From: Pseudomonas sp. MAG733B
GTDB lineage: Bacteria; Pseudomonadota; Gammaproteobacteria; Pseudomonadales; Pseudomonadaceae
Length of the DNA stretch: 64,000 bases
NCBI RefSeq assembly: GCF_036884845.1
Contig: NZ_CP145732.1
Span: forward strand, 2,046,001-2,110,000
Direction: 5' to 3'
Under the pieces are notes generated by a model. It was not told where the DNA came from. It did not search any database and saw only the letters and a program-made list of their open reading frames with translations. The translations under genes and the position numbers were made by a program. Below, piece by piece: positions 34,731-43,275 of this stretch (within the stretch, counting starts at the first letter, position 1; each line of letters opens with the position of its first letter).

Positions 34731-35324
34731 TTAGAGGGTGAAACCACCTTCCGCCGCCAGCTCGCTCAACGGACGACGCGGGCTTGGCTCTTCTCGGGCT
34801 TGCAGGTAATCCGCCAGGGTTGCCTTGTCGCCCAGCTTGCCGACCGCTACGGCAGCGTGCAGCACGTAACCTTCAGGAATGTTCAGCTCTTTGCGGGTCA
34901 GTTCCTGATCGAAGCCGGCCATGCCGTGGGTGTGCCAGCCGCTCAGGCTCGCTTGCAGCGCGAGGTGGCCCCAGGCCGAACCGGTGTCGAAGGTGTGCCA
35001 CAGGGCCGGGGTTTCTTCAGTGGCGCCAGGTACTGCGAAAGTGGTTTTCGAGATCACGATCACCAGTGCCGAGGCGTGTTGCGCCCAGCTACGGTTGAAC
35101 TCGTTCAACAGGCCCAGGTAACGCTCCCAGTTTGGCGTGTCGCGGCGCGCGTAAAGAAAGCGCCAAGGCTGCGAGTTGTACGCCGATGGCGCCCAGCGCG
35201 CGGCTTCGAAGAAGCTCAGCAGGGTTTCTTCGGGAATGGCTTCGCCGGTGAAGGCGCGGGGCGACCAGCGATCGGTGAATTGCGGGTGAATGGCGTAATC
35301 GGCAACGCGTGGGTTGGCACTCAT
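34731..35324 (-). CDS. Nitroreductase family protein
   Basis: A 197-aa FMN-dependent nitroreductase-fold protein. RWSPRAFTGEAIPEETL near residue 20 and ARWAPSAYNSQPWRFLYA near residue 43 are the FMN-contacting motifs. The C-terminal GYVLHAAVAVGKLGDKATL completes the fold. Natural substrate unknown; members reduce quinones, nitro compounds or dehalogenate. The ATG at 35324 is preceded by AAGGA; a TTG one codon earlier is also in frame. Confidence 0.9.
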   Translation of the reverse strand: MSANPRVADYAIHPQFTDRWSPRAFTGEAIPEETLLSFFEAARWAPSAYNSQPWRFLYARRDTPNWERYLGLLNEFNRSWAQHASALVIVISKTTFAVPGATEETPALWHTFDTGSAWGHLALQASLSGWHTHGMAGFDQELTRKELNIPEGYVLHAAVAVGKLGDKATLADYLQAREEPSPRRPLSELAAEGGFTL

Positions 35325-35488
35325 CAAGAGATTCCTTGCTACGTTTGAAAGTGTGGGCGACGCAAAACCCTACTTGGCGGCGCCAAAACTGACAAGCGCG
35401 TTCTACCGGCAGTCGCCAATGCTTGGCCCACAGGCCTGCGCGCACTAGACTGGCGGCCTTTTCACCACCTGATGTTGATGCTCGAACC

Positions 35489-35938
35489 ATGGCCGCCAAA
35501 GTAGAACCGTTCTGGATACGCAAAACCCTCGATCAACTCGATCAGGAGGAATGGGAATCGCTGTGCGACGGTTGTGGTTTGTGCTGCCTGCAAAAGCTCG
35601 AAGACGAAGACGACAACAGCGTCTATTACACGCGTATCGCCTGCAAACTGCTGGACCTGAAAACATGCCAGTGCACGGATTACCCGAACCGTCGCAAATT
35701 TGTGCCGGACTGCATCCAGCTCACGCCAGGCAAGGCCGACGAGTTCAAATGGCTGCCGCCGACCTGCGGTTATCGCCTGGTCAGCGAGGGCAAGGATCTG
35801 CCGTTGTGGCATCACCTGGTCTGCGGCGACCGCGATGCCGTGCATCACGAACGTATTTCACAATCCGGGCGCATGCTCGCCGAAGGCAGCGTGCCGGAAG
35901 ATGATTGGGAAGATCACCTGATTTTCCGCGCAGGTTAA
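35489..35938 (+). CDS. ycgN: YcgN-type cysteine cluster protein (UPF0260/YkgJ family)
   Basis: A 149-aa protein with the CxxCxxCC cluster in [10 protein letters not shown] (about residues 28-37) and further cysteines in [15 protein letters not shown] near 55-65 and CIQL near 77, enough ligands for zinc or an Fe-S centre. The family is widespread and uncharacterised. AACC stands before the ATG at 35489 rather than a strong ribosome binding site. The opposite gene 35324 diverges from it. Confidence 0.9.
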   Translation: MAAKVEPFWIRKTLDQLDQEEWESLCDGCGLCCLQKLEDEDDNSVYYTRIACKLLDLKTCQCTDYPNRRKFVPDCIQLTPGKADEFKWLPPTCGYRLVSEGKDLPLWHHLVCGDRDAVHHERISQSGRMLAEGSVPEDDWEDHLIFRAG

Positions 35939-35974
35939 GCGCCGAGCGAGTCAACGGTTCACCAAGGAGTGTGT

Positions 35975-37204
35975 ATGGCTGTGGGATGGCGGCGGGCACT
36001 GGTCGTTGGGTTACTGGCCCTGAGTTCGCCCGTGTGGGCGGCGAAGAAGGTCGATCTGGATTACCACGTGCGCCTGTTGCCGCAAAGCGATCAGGCTGAA
36101 GTGCGCCTGACGTTGGCCCAAGGTTCGGCGGTCCGCAGCCTGGACTTTGACCTCGGCGACGGCAGCCAGTACAGCGATTTCAAGGCCGATGGCCAATGGC
36201 AACCGACACCGGGCAAGCAGACACGTGGCGTGTGGCATCCGGCCGCTGACAAGTCGAGCCTGACCTACCGCGTCCGTATCAGCCATGGCCGCAAAACCGG
36301 TAGTTTTGACACGCGCATGACCCCGAACTGGGCGTTGATGCGCGGTGACGACCTGGTGCCACCCGCCAGACTCGATCAGCAGGACGGCATTGAACTGGTG
36401 TCACGTCTCGAATTCGAATTGCCCGGCGGCTGGAAAAGCGTCGAAACCGCCTGGCCGCGAATCGGCAAGAACAAGTTCCGCATCGACAACGTTTCCCGCC
36501 TGTTCGACCGGCCCACGGGCTGGATGCTCGCTGGAAACCTTGGCAGCCGTCGCACTCGTCTCGGTGAAACCGAAGTCACCGTGGCCTCGCCGCAAGGGCA
36601 GGGCATGCGCCGCATGGATGTGCTGACCTTGCTGACCTTCGTCTGGCCGCAAGTACAAGCCGTGTTCCCTCGTCATCCCACAAAGTTGCTGATTGTCGGC
36701 GCCAACGATCCGATGTGGCGCGGCAGTCTGGCGGCGCGAGAATCGATCTATCTCAACAGCCGGTTGCCGCTGGTCAGCGAAAGCGGCAGCAGTGCGCTGG
36801 TGCGGGAGTTGGCGCAGTTGTTCGGGCGGATCAACGACAAGCAGCGCAGCGACTGGATCAGCGAAGGCTTTGCCGAGTACTACGCCATTGAGCTGGTGCG
36901 CCGCGCTGGTGGCATGAGCGATGAGCGTTACGATCAATTGCACCGTCGTCTGGTCAAGGATGGCCAGAAAGTCACCACACTGCGCGGCGAGCAGGTCAAC
37001 CCGGCGCAGGTTTCAAAAGCCGTTGTGTTGTTGCAGGAACTGGACCGCGAGATTCGCCTGAAGACGCGCAACAAGCGTTCGCTGGATGATGTGATGCGCG
37101 GGGCGATGCGGTTGGAGAGTATTGATACCAAGGAGTTTGTGCAGCTTTCGGAAAGTGTTATCGGTGATTCTTCGAAAGTTCTTGATAGCGGGTTGCTTCA
37201 GTAA
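35975..37204 (+). CDS. Secreted M1/M61-peptidase-like protein lacking zinc ligands
   Basis: A 409-aa protein with a signal peptide (1 to about 23, ending SPVWA), so probably periplasmic. An N-terminal beta-rich part (25-205) is followed by a helical part. Residues 275-305 read like the gluzincin active site, HExxH...E, but the two histidines are changed: LVRELAQLFGR (Arg277 and Gln281 replace His; Glu278 kept), then WISEGFAEYY with Glu297 kept. The spacing is 15 residues, against 18 in M1. It is therefore predicted to be an inactive peptidase homologue, perhaps a binding or scaffold protein. AAGGAG precedes the ATG at 35975. Confidence 0.8.
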   Translation: MAVGWRRALVVGLLALSSPVWAAKKVDLDYHVRLLPQSDQAEVRLTLAQGSAVRSLDFDLGDGSQYSDFKADGQWQPTPGKQTRGVWHPAADKSSLTYRVRISHGRKTGSFDTRMTPNWALMRGDDLVPPARLDQQDGIELVSRLEFELPGGWKSVETAWPRIGKNKFRIDNVSRLFDRPTGWMLAGNLGSRRTRLGETEVTVASPQGQGMRRMDVLTLLTFVWPQVQAVFPRHPTKLLIVGANDPMWRGSLAARESIYLNSRLPLVSESGSSALVRELAQLFGRINDKQRSDWISEGFAEYYAIELVRRAGGMSDERYDQLHRRLVKDGQKVTTLRGEQVNPAQVSKAVVLLQELDREIRLKTRNKRSLDDVMRGAMRLESIDTKEFVQLSESVIGDSSKVLDSGLLQ

Positions 37205-37208
37205 ATCA

Positions 37209-37282
37209 AAAGATCGCAGCCTTCGGCAGCTCCTACAGGTGTACACATCACCCTGTAGGAGCTGCCGAAGGCTGCGATCTTT
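37209..37282. repeat. perfect 31-base inverted repeat, CCTTCGGCAGCTCC family
   Basis: Arms 37209-37239 and 37252-37282 are exact reverse complements with only a 12-base loop. Core GCAGCCTTCGGCAGCTCC. It sits between convergent genes and can form a very stable cruciform or terminator-like hairpin. Confidence 0.9.
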
Positions 37283-37295
37283 GCTTTCTAAAAGG

Positions 37296-37673
37296 TCAAC
37301 CCCCGGTTTTCGGCGACTTCAACGAATCATTCCCCGTGACCGTCGCGGTTTTGGTCGCTGCTTCGGCATTGGCCTTCAACTGCCGCAACTCTTCACCCGC
37401 CCGCTGAATCTTCGCCCGCACGTTGTTCATGTCCTGACGGCTTTTTTCCAGCAGGCTTTTCGCCGAGCTGTGGCCGGTGATGCCACGGGCCAGGGCTACG
37501 CCGCCGATGGCCACTTGAATCAAGCCGAAGATGCCGCCGCGACGCAGGCCCTTGCCGACCATCACCACGCCACCCGCCAGCGAGCCGATGCGCTCCCAGC
37601 CTTCTACGTTCTGCTCGGAATGGCTCTGGAACGGTGTGGATTCGATACGTTCTACGCGTTTGAGTTCGCTCAT
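37296..37673 (-). CDS. DUF2892-type small membrane protein
   Basis: A 125-aa protein: residues 1-22 are polar, NVEGWERIGSLAGGVVMVGKG begins a YgaP-type/DUF2892 domain with two membrane helices (about 28-44 and 49-67), and the rest is a charged helix likely to form a coiled coil (about 75-110). Function unknown. The ATG at 37673 is the natural start after GGAGACAG; the frame continues open upstream to 37739. Confidence 0.8.
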   Translation of the reverse strand: MSELKRVERIESTPFQSHSEQNVEGWERIGSLAGGVVMVGKGLRRGGIFGLIQVAIGGVALARGITGHSSAKSLLEKSRQDMNNVRAKIQRAGEELRQLKANAEAATKTATVTGNDSLKSPKTGG

Positions 37674-37754
37674 GATCTGTCTCCAGGCAGGAAGTAATCG
37701 ATAGTTAAGCTGACTGCGCGGGCGGGCAGCTTGTTCCATCGGATGTGCGGCAAC

Positions 37755-38225
37755 TCAGCGGAATTTCGGTCCCGAGCGGGTGTTCAAGCCCTTGGCCATG
37801 CGGTCGTACAGCACGACGTTGACCGTGGCGGCCAGGTTCATGCAACCGGTGGTCGGGATGTAGACCACGTCTTCGCACCAGTCGCGAATCTCTTTATCCA
37901 GCGAGCCGTCTTCAGGGCCGAAGATGTACAGAGCGCGATCCGGGTGAGTGTATTCGGGCAACGGGCGTGCGCCTTCGACCAGTTCGACGGCGACCGGAAC
38001 GCAGTTCAGCGGCAGGATTTTCTTCAGGTCATCGATGCCGATCAGCGGGATGTCGTAATGAACACGCTTGGTATCGGTGACGAAATCGGCGGCGCGTTCA
38101 TAACGCTTGCCGGTGTAGAACACCGACGCTACGCCATAACAGCCAGCGGCGCGCATCACCGAACCGACGTTCTCCGGTGATTTGGGGTTATACAAACCAA
38201 TGCAGCTGTACCGTTTGTCTGCCAC
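37755..38225 (-). CDS. TrmH/SpoU-family RNA methyltransferase
   Basis: A 156-aa SPOUT (SpoU) methyltransferase. Motif 1 is IGLYNPKSPENVGSVMRAAG (about 9-28), with the conserved Asn and Arg; motif 2 is LYIFGPEDGSL near residue 107; motif 3 is YIPTTGCMNLAATVNVVLYD near 131. It likely 2'-O-methylates a tRNA or rRNA. There is no ATG at the conserved N terminus, so GTG at 38225 is chosen (VADKRYSCIG...). The target nucleoside is not determinable. Confidence 0.88.
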   Translation of the reverse strand: MADKRYSCIGLYNPKSPENVGSVMRAAGCYGVASVFYTGKRYERAADFVTDTKRVHYDIPLIGIDDLKKILPLNCVPVAVELVEGARPLPEYTHPDRALYIFGPEDGSLDKEIRDWCEDVVYIPTTGCMNLAATVNVVLYDRMAKGLNTRSGPKFR

Positions 38226-38315
38226 GAGCGGGGTGCCTTTCGGGAAAAAAGCGGGATTATACGGGGATTGGGCAGCTGCGGTCAGATCAGAGATTGGCGG
38301 TGCAGGCGCGGCCGC

Positions 38316-38397
38316 CATCGCCAGCAGGCTGGCTTCCACACTGATCTGCGCCAATCTGGTCACCTGGATCACTGTGGGAGCCAGCCTGCTGGCGATG
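38316..38397. repeat. REPIN-like paired inverted repeat, GCCAGCAGGCTGGC family
   Basis: Arms 38316-38340 and 38373-38397 are complementary over 25 bases with one mismatch. Same family as 9368-9444. Confidence 0.85.
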
Positions 38398-38422
38398 AGG
38401 CCGGTTCAGGCGCTGAAAATCT

Positions 38423-38794
38423 TCAATCTTCTTTCTTCATCAACCCGGCCAACGCGGCAAACGGGTTATGCGTCGCCTTGGCGATTTTCGGCGTGCTCAG
38501 CGAGCCTTCGCCGAAATACTGCTGGTCGGTGTAACGCGAGTGTTCGTTGTCGTGGCAATACAGGCACAACAGCTCCCAGTTCGAGCCGTCCTGCGGGTTG
38601 TTATCGTGGTTATGGTCGCGGTGGTGCACGGTCAGTTCGCTCAGGCGCTTGCCGGAGAATTCACGGGCGCAGCGGCCGCACACGTGCGGGTACATCTTAA
38701 GGGCCTTGTCGCGGTAGCCCATTTCCTTGTCGCGCTGGTTGTCGGCGAGGATGCGGTCCAGCTTCGACGTGTTGGTTGGGGTGGACGAACTCAT
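38423..38794 (-). CDS. yajD: YajD family HNH nuclease
   Basis: A 123-aa HNH-fold protein. A CxxC pair (CGRCAREF near residue 39) and a second (CLYCHDNEH near 77) would hold structural zinc, and TVHHRDHNHDNNP near residue 55 carries the HNH catalytic histidines. E. coli YajD is the homologue; its DNA target and role are unknown. Confidence 0.9.
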   Translation of the reverse strand: MSSSTPTNTSKLDRILADNQRDKEMGYRDKALKMYPHVCGRCAREFSGKRLSELTVHHRDHNHDNNPQDGSNWELLCLYCHDNEHSRYTDQQYFGEGSLSTPKIAKATHNPFAALAGLMKKED

Positions 38795-38842
38795 GGGTTC
38801 ACCTTTGTTAAATGACTAATGACGGTATAAGCGCAGTTTAGC

Positions 38843-39529
38843 TCAGCCCTTGAGCTTCTCGGCAATCCAGATGGTGTGGCGGGTGCCCTTGTTGCCGTGG
38901 GCGAAGACTTGCACTTCCTCGGCCTTGAATCCGGCTTTTTTCAGTTTGTCGGAAAACTGCCGGTCCGCGCTGGCCGACCAGACCGCCAGCACGCCTTTTG
39001 GCCGCAGGGCCTTGGCGCAGGCACTCAGGCCGCCAGCGGAGTAGAGCCAGCTGTTGGCTCGCTGGGTCAGGCCTTCGGGACCGTTGTCGACGTCGAGCAT
39101 GATCGCGTCGAAGCCTTGTTGCTCGGCTTGCAGCACTTTGGCCACGTCTTCCATGCGGATCACCGTGCGCGGGTCCTGGAGCGGGTTTCCGGCCTTTTCG
39201 CCCAACGGCCCGCGGTTCCATTCCACGACGCCGGGGACCAGCTCGGCAACCACCACTTCAGCGGTCTTGCCCAGATGCTTGAGCGCCGAGGCGAGGGTGA
39301 AACCCATGCCCAGTCCACCGATCAACACCCGTGAATTCGGCCGACCGGCGACCTTGCGGCAGGGGATCTCGGCCAAGGCATCTTCGGAACCGTGCATGCG
39401 CGTGTTCATCAGTTGCCCGCCGTCGCCGCCCTGGATCTTGATGACGAAATCCTCGCCGTACTCGAACAGGCACAGGGCACCGCCGTTTTCGGGAATAGGG
39501 GCGGTATCGAGCAGAACGAAACGTTTCAT
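38843..39529 (-). CDS. Spermidine synthase-like methyltransferase-fold protein
   Basis: A 228-aa Rossmann-fold protein of the spermidine synthase superfamily: RVLIGGLGMGFTLASALKHLG near residues 65-85 is the nucleotide-binding glycine loop, VVAELVPGVVEWNR near 95 carries the acidic ribose-binding residue, and DAIMLDVDNGPEGL near 142 the active-site acid. It is shorter than SpeE and lacks a clear N-terminal tetramer domain, so polyamine synthesis is uncertain. The ATG at 39529 begins the conserved region. Confidence 0.82.
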   Translation of the reverse strand: MKRFVLLDTAPIPENGGALCLFEYGEDFVIKIQGGDGGQLMNTRMHGSEDALAEIPCRKVAGRPNSRVLIGGLGMGFTLASALKHLGKTAEVVVAELVPGVVEWNRGPLGEKAGNPLQDPRTVIRMEDVAKVLQAEQQGFDAIMLDVDNGPEGLTQRANSWLYSAGGLSACAKALRPKGVLAVWSASADRQFSDKLKKAGFKAEEVQVFAHGNKGTRHTIWIAEKLKG

Positions 39530-39624
39530 GGGGCTCACTTGAAGAAAATTGGCAGCACAGGGGAAGGCAAACGGACGCAGTTGGGAGTAGCCTGCAAATG
39601 ACAACAAGGCCAACGGAGCCATTG

Positions 39625-39915
39625 ATGAAGCGCACCATTCTAACGGTCATTGCCCTGGCCGCGCTCTCGATTACTGCAGTGCAGGCCCAGACGCTACAGA
39701 CTTCGCCCGTCAGTCCCGCGCCGATGCCTGGTTCGCCCGGCACCGCAACCCCTACGCCGTATCCGCAAATCACTCCCGCGCCCATGCCGAAAGTCGGCCC
39801 GGGCAGTGGCGGTCCGCCGTTGGTGCCTATCGAGAGGCCGAGTCCGCCGACCAAGGATCAGCCGGTGCCCGGGATCGAACAGAATCCGCCGAAGGTCAAG
39901 TCGCCCGGCGGTTAG
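39625..39915 (+). CDS. Proline-rich secreted small protein
   Basis: A 96-aa protein: signal peptide (1-22, ending AVQA) then a mature chain of about 74 residues rich in proline, glycine, serine and threonine and without cysteine (for example PAPMPGSPGTATPTPYP). No known domain; likely an unstructured periplasmic linker or spacer protein. Its last four bases (TTAG, 39912-39915) contain its own stop and that of the convergent cNMP gene. ATG 39625 follows GGAG. Confidence 0.75.
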   Translation: MKRTILTVIALAALSITAVQAQTLQTSPVSPAPMPGSPGTATPTPYPQITPAPMPKVGPGSGGPPLVPIERPSPPTKDQPVPGIEQNPPKVKSPGG

Positions 39916-40385
39916 ACCTGTTGCGATAGCAGTTGCCCGTCGGCCATGCGCAAGCGCTTGGACAGGGAGACGGCGAGGGCGCGGATGATCTTGGCGGCGA
40001 TTTTCGGCGCGTCATTGAGCATCTTTTCCAGTGAATCCTTGCCGAGGTTGAGCAACTGGCAGTTGCTCGCCGCCACGCAACTGGCCGAGCGACGTTCGCC
40101 GTCAAGCACCGCCATTTCGCCGAACGAACGGCCACTGCGCAGGGTGGCGATGGTCACCCGTTGTCCGTCGGCGGTGGATTTCTGTACCGCCACTTGGCCG
40201 GTGTGGATGATGCACATGAAACTGCCGGCATCGCCCTCCTGGAAAATCTGTTCGCCCTGGGCAATGGTGCTGATGCTGAAATAGCCCGAAGCGGCGGCGA
40301 AATCCGCCGGCAGCAGCTGGTTGAACAGGCCGCAGTCCATCAGCCAGTCGCGGATTTCGTTGTTGAGTAAGGTCGGTTCTGACAT
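39912..40385 (-). CDS. Cyclic-nucleotide-binding domain protein
   Basis: A 157-aa protein consisting of one cNMP-binding beta-barrel (about 20-140): GDAGSFMCIIHTGQVAV near residue 50 and SFGEMAVLDGERRSASCVA near 80, the phosphate-binding cassette (with FGEMA and the arginines of ERRSAS). No C-terminal DNA-binding domain follows, so it is not a classical CRP; it may be a cAMP or c-di-GMP sensing subunit. Confidence 0.87.
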   Translation of the reverse strand: MSEPTLLNNEIRDWLMDCGLFNQLLPADFAAASGYFSISTIAQGEQIFQEGDAGSFMCIIHTGQVAVQKSTADGQRVTIATLRSGRSFGEMAVLDGERRSASCVAASNCQLLNLGKDSLEKMLNDAPKIAAKIIRALAVSLSKRLRMADGQLLSQQV

Positions 40386-40431
40386 TTTTTTGCGGTCTTT
40401 TTTGTTGTGTCTGTTTCCGAGTTTGGCATTG

Positions 40432-40529
40432 CCCTGTAGGAGCACAGCTTGCTGGCGATGGCGGCGATTCAGTCAACATTGATGTTGAGTGTGGCGGCCT
40501 CATCGCGAGCAAGCTTTGCTCCTACAGGG
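40432..40529. repeat. REPIN-like paired inverted repeat, degenerate
   Basis: Arms 40432-40460 and 40501-40529 are imperfect complements ending in CCCTGTAGGAGC and GCTCCTACAGGG. A relative of the 34621 family with a diverged core. Confidence 0.78.
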
Positions 40530-40589
40530 GACGGTGTTGTATCGGCTCCCGATGTACGGAATTAAGACCGGTTCATCGGATCAAGTTCC

Positions 40590-42644
40590 TCAGGCAATCC
40601 GCAAAACCTTGAACAAAAATGCGTATTCGAGTGCTACGTCACGCAATCCTTGGTACCGACCGCTCATCCCGCCATGCCCGGCGCCCAGTTCGGTCTTGAG
40701 CAGCAGGGGATTGGTGTCGGTTTTGGTCGCGCGCAATTTCGCCACCCACTTGGCCGCTTCCCAGTACTGCACGCGACTGTCGTTGTAGCCGGCGATGACC
40801 AGCGTGGCCGGATAGGCTTGTGCCGTAACGTTTTCGTACGGGGCGTAAGCCTTGAGCCGCTCATAGACGTCGGGTTCTTCAGGATTACCCCACTCGTCGT
40901 ATTCGGTGACGGTCAGCGGCAGGTCCGGGTCGAGCATGGTGTTGAGCACGTCGACGAACGGCACTTCGGCAATCGCCGCGCCGAACAGCTCCGGACGTTG
41001 GTTCAGTACCGCGCCGATCAACAGGCCACCGGCGCTGCCACCACTGATCGCCAGTTGTGGCGCGGTGGTGAAACCATTGGCGATCAAGTGCTCGGCACAG
41101 GCGATGAAGTCGCTGAAGGTATTGTGCTTGTGCTCCTGCTTGCCGGCGCGATACCAGGCTTCGCCCAGTTCGCCGCCGCCACGCACGTGTGCAATGGCAA
41201 ACGCCATGCCGCGATCGAGCAGGCTCAGGCGTGCGTGGGAGAACCACGGATCAAGACTTTCGCCATAGGCGCCGTAGCCGTACAGATACAGCGGCACCGG
41301 TTTGCCGAGGGCTTCGCGCTTGACCACCAGGCTGATCGGCACCTGCGTGCCGTCAGGCGCGGTGGCCCACAGGCGCTGGCTGACGTAGGCATCGGCATCG
41401 AACGGGCCGAGCACCGGGGTTTGCTTGAGCACTTGCTGTTCGCCGTTGCTCAGTTGCAGTTGGCGGATTTGCGCCGGACGGTTCAGTGCTTCATAACGCA
41501 GGCGAATCCGCTCGCTGACGAATTCCAGACTGTTTTGCACATGCAGGCTGTAAGCCGCGTCAGGCAGTTGCACCCGGTAGCTCGGCAGGTCTTGCGGATG
41601 GACTTCGATGATCGGCAGGCCACCTTCACGCAGGCTGAGGGTCATGGCGCCGGCATTCAGGCTCATGCCATCGATCATCACCGTGTCGCTGTGGGGAATC
41701 AGGTTCTGCCAGTCGGCTTCGATCGGCGCCGAGCCGGTATCGACAGCGGTGTACAGGGCGAAGTTGATGCCGTCGCGGTTGGTGCGGATGAACCAGGTCC
41801 ATTGGCCGTCGAGGGCGCCGTGGTCGACGTCGTACTCGTGGTCCTCGACCCGTGGCGCAATGCAGGTAAAGGCTTGTTGCGGCTGGTTGGCGTCGAGCAC
41901 CCAGACTTCGCTGGTGGTCTTGCTACCCACGGACAGCAACAGTTGCTGTTCGGAGCTGGCGCGGTAGCAATGCATGAAGAAGCGGCCGTCCGGCTCATGG
42001 AACACTTCCTCGGCCGCGGTGCCGTCCAGACGATAGCGGTACAGCTTGTGCGGGCGATGGGTGTCGTCCAGTTCGCCGAAGAACAGCGTCAGGCTGTCAT
42101 TGGCCCAGGTCATGCTGCCGTCGCAGTCCTGGAATTCCAGTTCACTGACACGACCGTCGGACAATTCCTTCACGAACAGCGTGTAGATCTCGTCACCTGT
42201 GGAATCGATGCTGTAGGCCAGGCGCTGGTGGTCCGGGCTGATGCTGAACGCGCCCAGGGAAAAGAAGCCGCCATTGGCCAGCACGTTCGGGTCCAGCAGC
42301 AGTTGTTCCTGGCTTTCGTCGAGGGTCAGGCTGTCGTCGGCCGGACGCGGGCAACGGTAGTGGCGGGCGTATTCGTCGCCCGCCGTGGTGCGCGTGTAAT
42401 ACAGATACGGGCCCCACGGCGAAGGCAGTGACAGGTCGGTTTCGAGAATCCGGCCCTTGATTTCCTCGAACAGGGTTTCACGCAGCCCGGCCTGATCGGC
42501 GGTTTGTGCTTCCTGATAGCTGTTTTCAGCCTTGAGGTAGTCGAGCACCGCAGCGGTGTCGCGCTCCTGCAGCCAGGCATACGGGTCGGAACCTTCGGCC
42601 TTGTGGGCGATCGGGGGCATGTTGACGTTCGCGGATAAGGACAT
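40590..42644 (-). CDS. ptrB: Oligopeptidase B (prolyl oligopeptidase family S9A)
   Basis: A 684-aa cytoplasmic serine peptidase that cuts after basic residues in short peptides. An N-terminal beta-propeller (about 70-400) precedes the alpha/beta-hydrolase domain: YLYGYGAYG near residue 451, the nucleophile in ISGGSAGGLLIGA near 536, the Asp region around YNDSRVQYWEA near 620 and His in GAGHGGMSGRY near 657. Length is typical. The antisense open frame of nearly the same length is a codon-bias artefact. Confidence 0.92.
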   Translation of the reverse strand: MSLSANVNMPPIAHKAEGSDPYAWLQERDTAAVLDYLKAENSYQEAQTADQAGLRETLFEEIKGRILETDLSLPSPWGPYLYYTRTTAGDEYARHYRCPRPADDSLTLDESQEQLLLDPNVLANGGFFSLGAFSISPDHQRLAYSIDSTGDEIYTLFVKELSDGRVSELEFQDCDGSMTWANDSLTLFFGELDDTHRPHKLYRYRLDGTAAEEVFHEPDGRFFMHCYRASSEQQLLLSVGSKTTSEVWVLDANQPQQAFTCIAPRVEDHEYDVDHGALDGQWTWFIRTNRDGINFALYTAVDTGSAPIEADWQNLIPHSDTVMIDGMSLNAGAMTLSLREGGLPIIEVHPQDLPSYRVQLPDAAYSLHVQNSLEFVSERIRLRYEALNRPAQIRQLQLSNGEQQVLKQTPVLGPFDADAYVSQRLWATAPDGTQVPISLVVKREALGKPVPLYLYGYGAYGESLDPWFSHARLSLLDRGMAFAIAHVRGGGELGEAWYRAGKQEHKHNTFSDFIACAEHLIANGFTTAPQLAISGGSAGGLLIGAVLNQRPELFGAAIAEVPFVDVLNTMLDPDLPLTVTEYDEWGNPEEPDVYERLKAYAPYENVTAQAYPATLVIAGYNDSRVQYWEAAKWVAKLRATKTDTNPLLLKTELGAGHGGMSGRYQGLRDVALEYAFLFKVLRIA

Positions 42645-42744
42645 GAATGGCTCTCGGACAGTATTCGAAATAGGCGACGCCGTCAGCGGGGCAGCCTGAC
42701 GGGCGAAAAGCCGTTATCATAAGCGCCTCTTTGCCTGCCTTGCC

Positions 42745-43242
42745 ATGGACACCATGACCGAGAACGACTATCTGATCGCTTGGGGCCTCTACGCCTTTGC
42801 CGCTTTGGGCTGCCTGTTGGTGTGGATGCGCATTACCCGCTGGATGTGGCGTTGGCTGCGTGAGCCGCTGCGGTTGCTGGTGGCGGTGCTGCTGTTCAGC
42901 CCCACCATCATTGACCCGGTGAAGGAAAAGGTCGCCCCGGCCATCGCCATTACCGCCCTGGACCTGCTGTTCAAGGTTGGTAACAACGCCTGGCGAGCGA
43001 TTTCCGATCTGTTCATGTACGGCATGATCGCTTTCGGCATCTACCTTGTGATCGTGGCGATCCGCTTCCCCATCGAACGCGCCGCGAATGCCCGCAAGGA
43101 GCAGGCTGCCGCCGCCAAAGCTGCGGCCCGTGCCGAGGATCCGGAAGAAGAACATCCTTTCGGCGGTGCCGGCGATGATCGCTACGGCCGTCCGCCGTTG
43201 CCGAGCAATCCCCAGCGCATGCGGGTCGAACCTCGTCTGTAA
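42745..43242 (+). CDS. Conserved inner-membrane protein, function unknown
   Basis: A 165-aa protein with three predicted membrane segments (about residues 9-28, 40-56 and 92-112) and a charged, alanine-rich C-terminal tail (about 115-165). I do not recognise the family. An internal ATG at 42754 could be the real start. It diverges from ptrB across 100 bp and precedes the class II amidotransferase by 33 bases in the same direction. Confidence 0.75.
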   Translation: MDTMTENDYLIAWGLYAFAALGCLLVWMRITRWMWRWLREPLRLLVAVLLFSPTIIDPVKEKVAPAIAITALDLLFKVGNNAWRAISDLFMYGMIAFGIYLVIVAIRFPIERAANARKEQAAAAKAAARAEDPEEEHPFGGAGDDRYGRPPLPSNPQRMRVEPRL

Positions 43243-43275
43243 CCTTGCCCCCTGCCATTGAGCGAGAGTCCGAGC

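Noticed and set aside
40650..42431. 593-aa open frame on the plus strand over ptrB
   Set aside because: Antisense to an intact oligopeptidase B with all active-site motifs; no family resemblance of its own.
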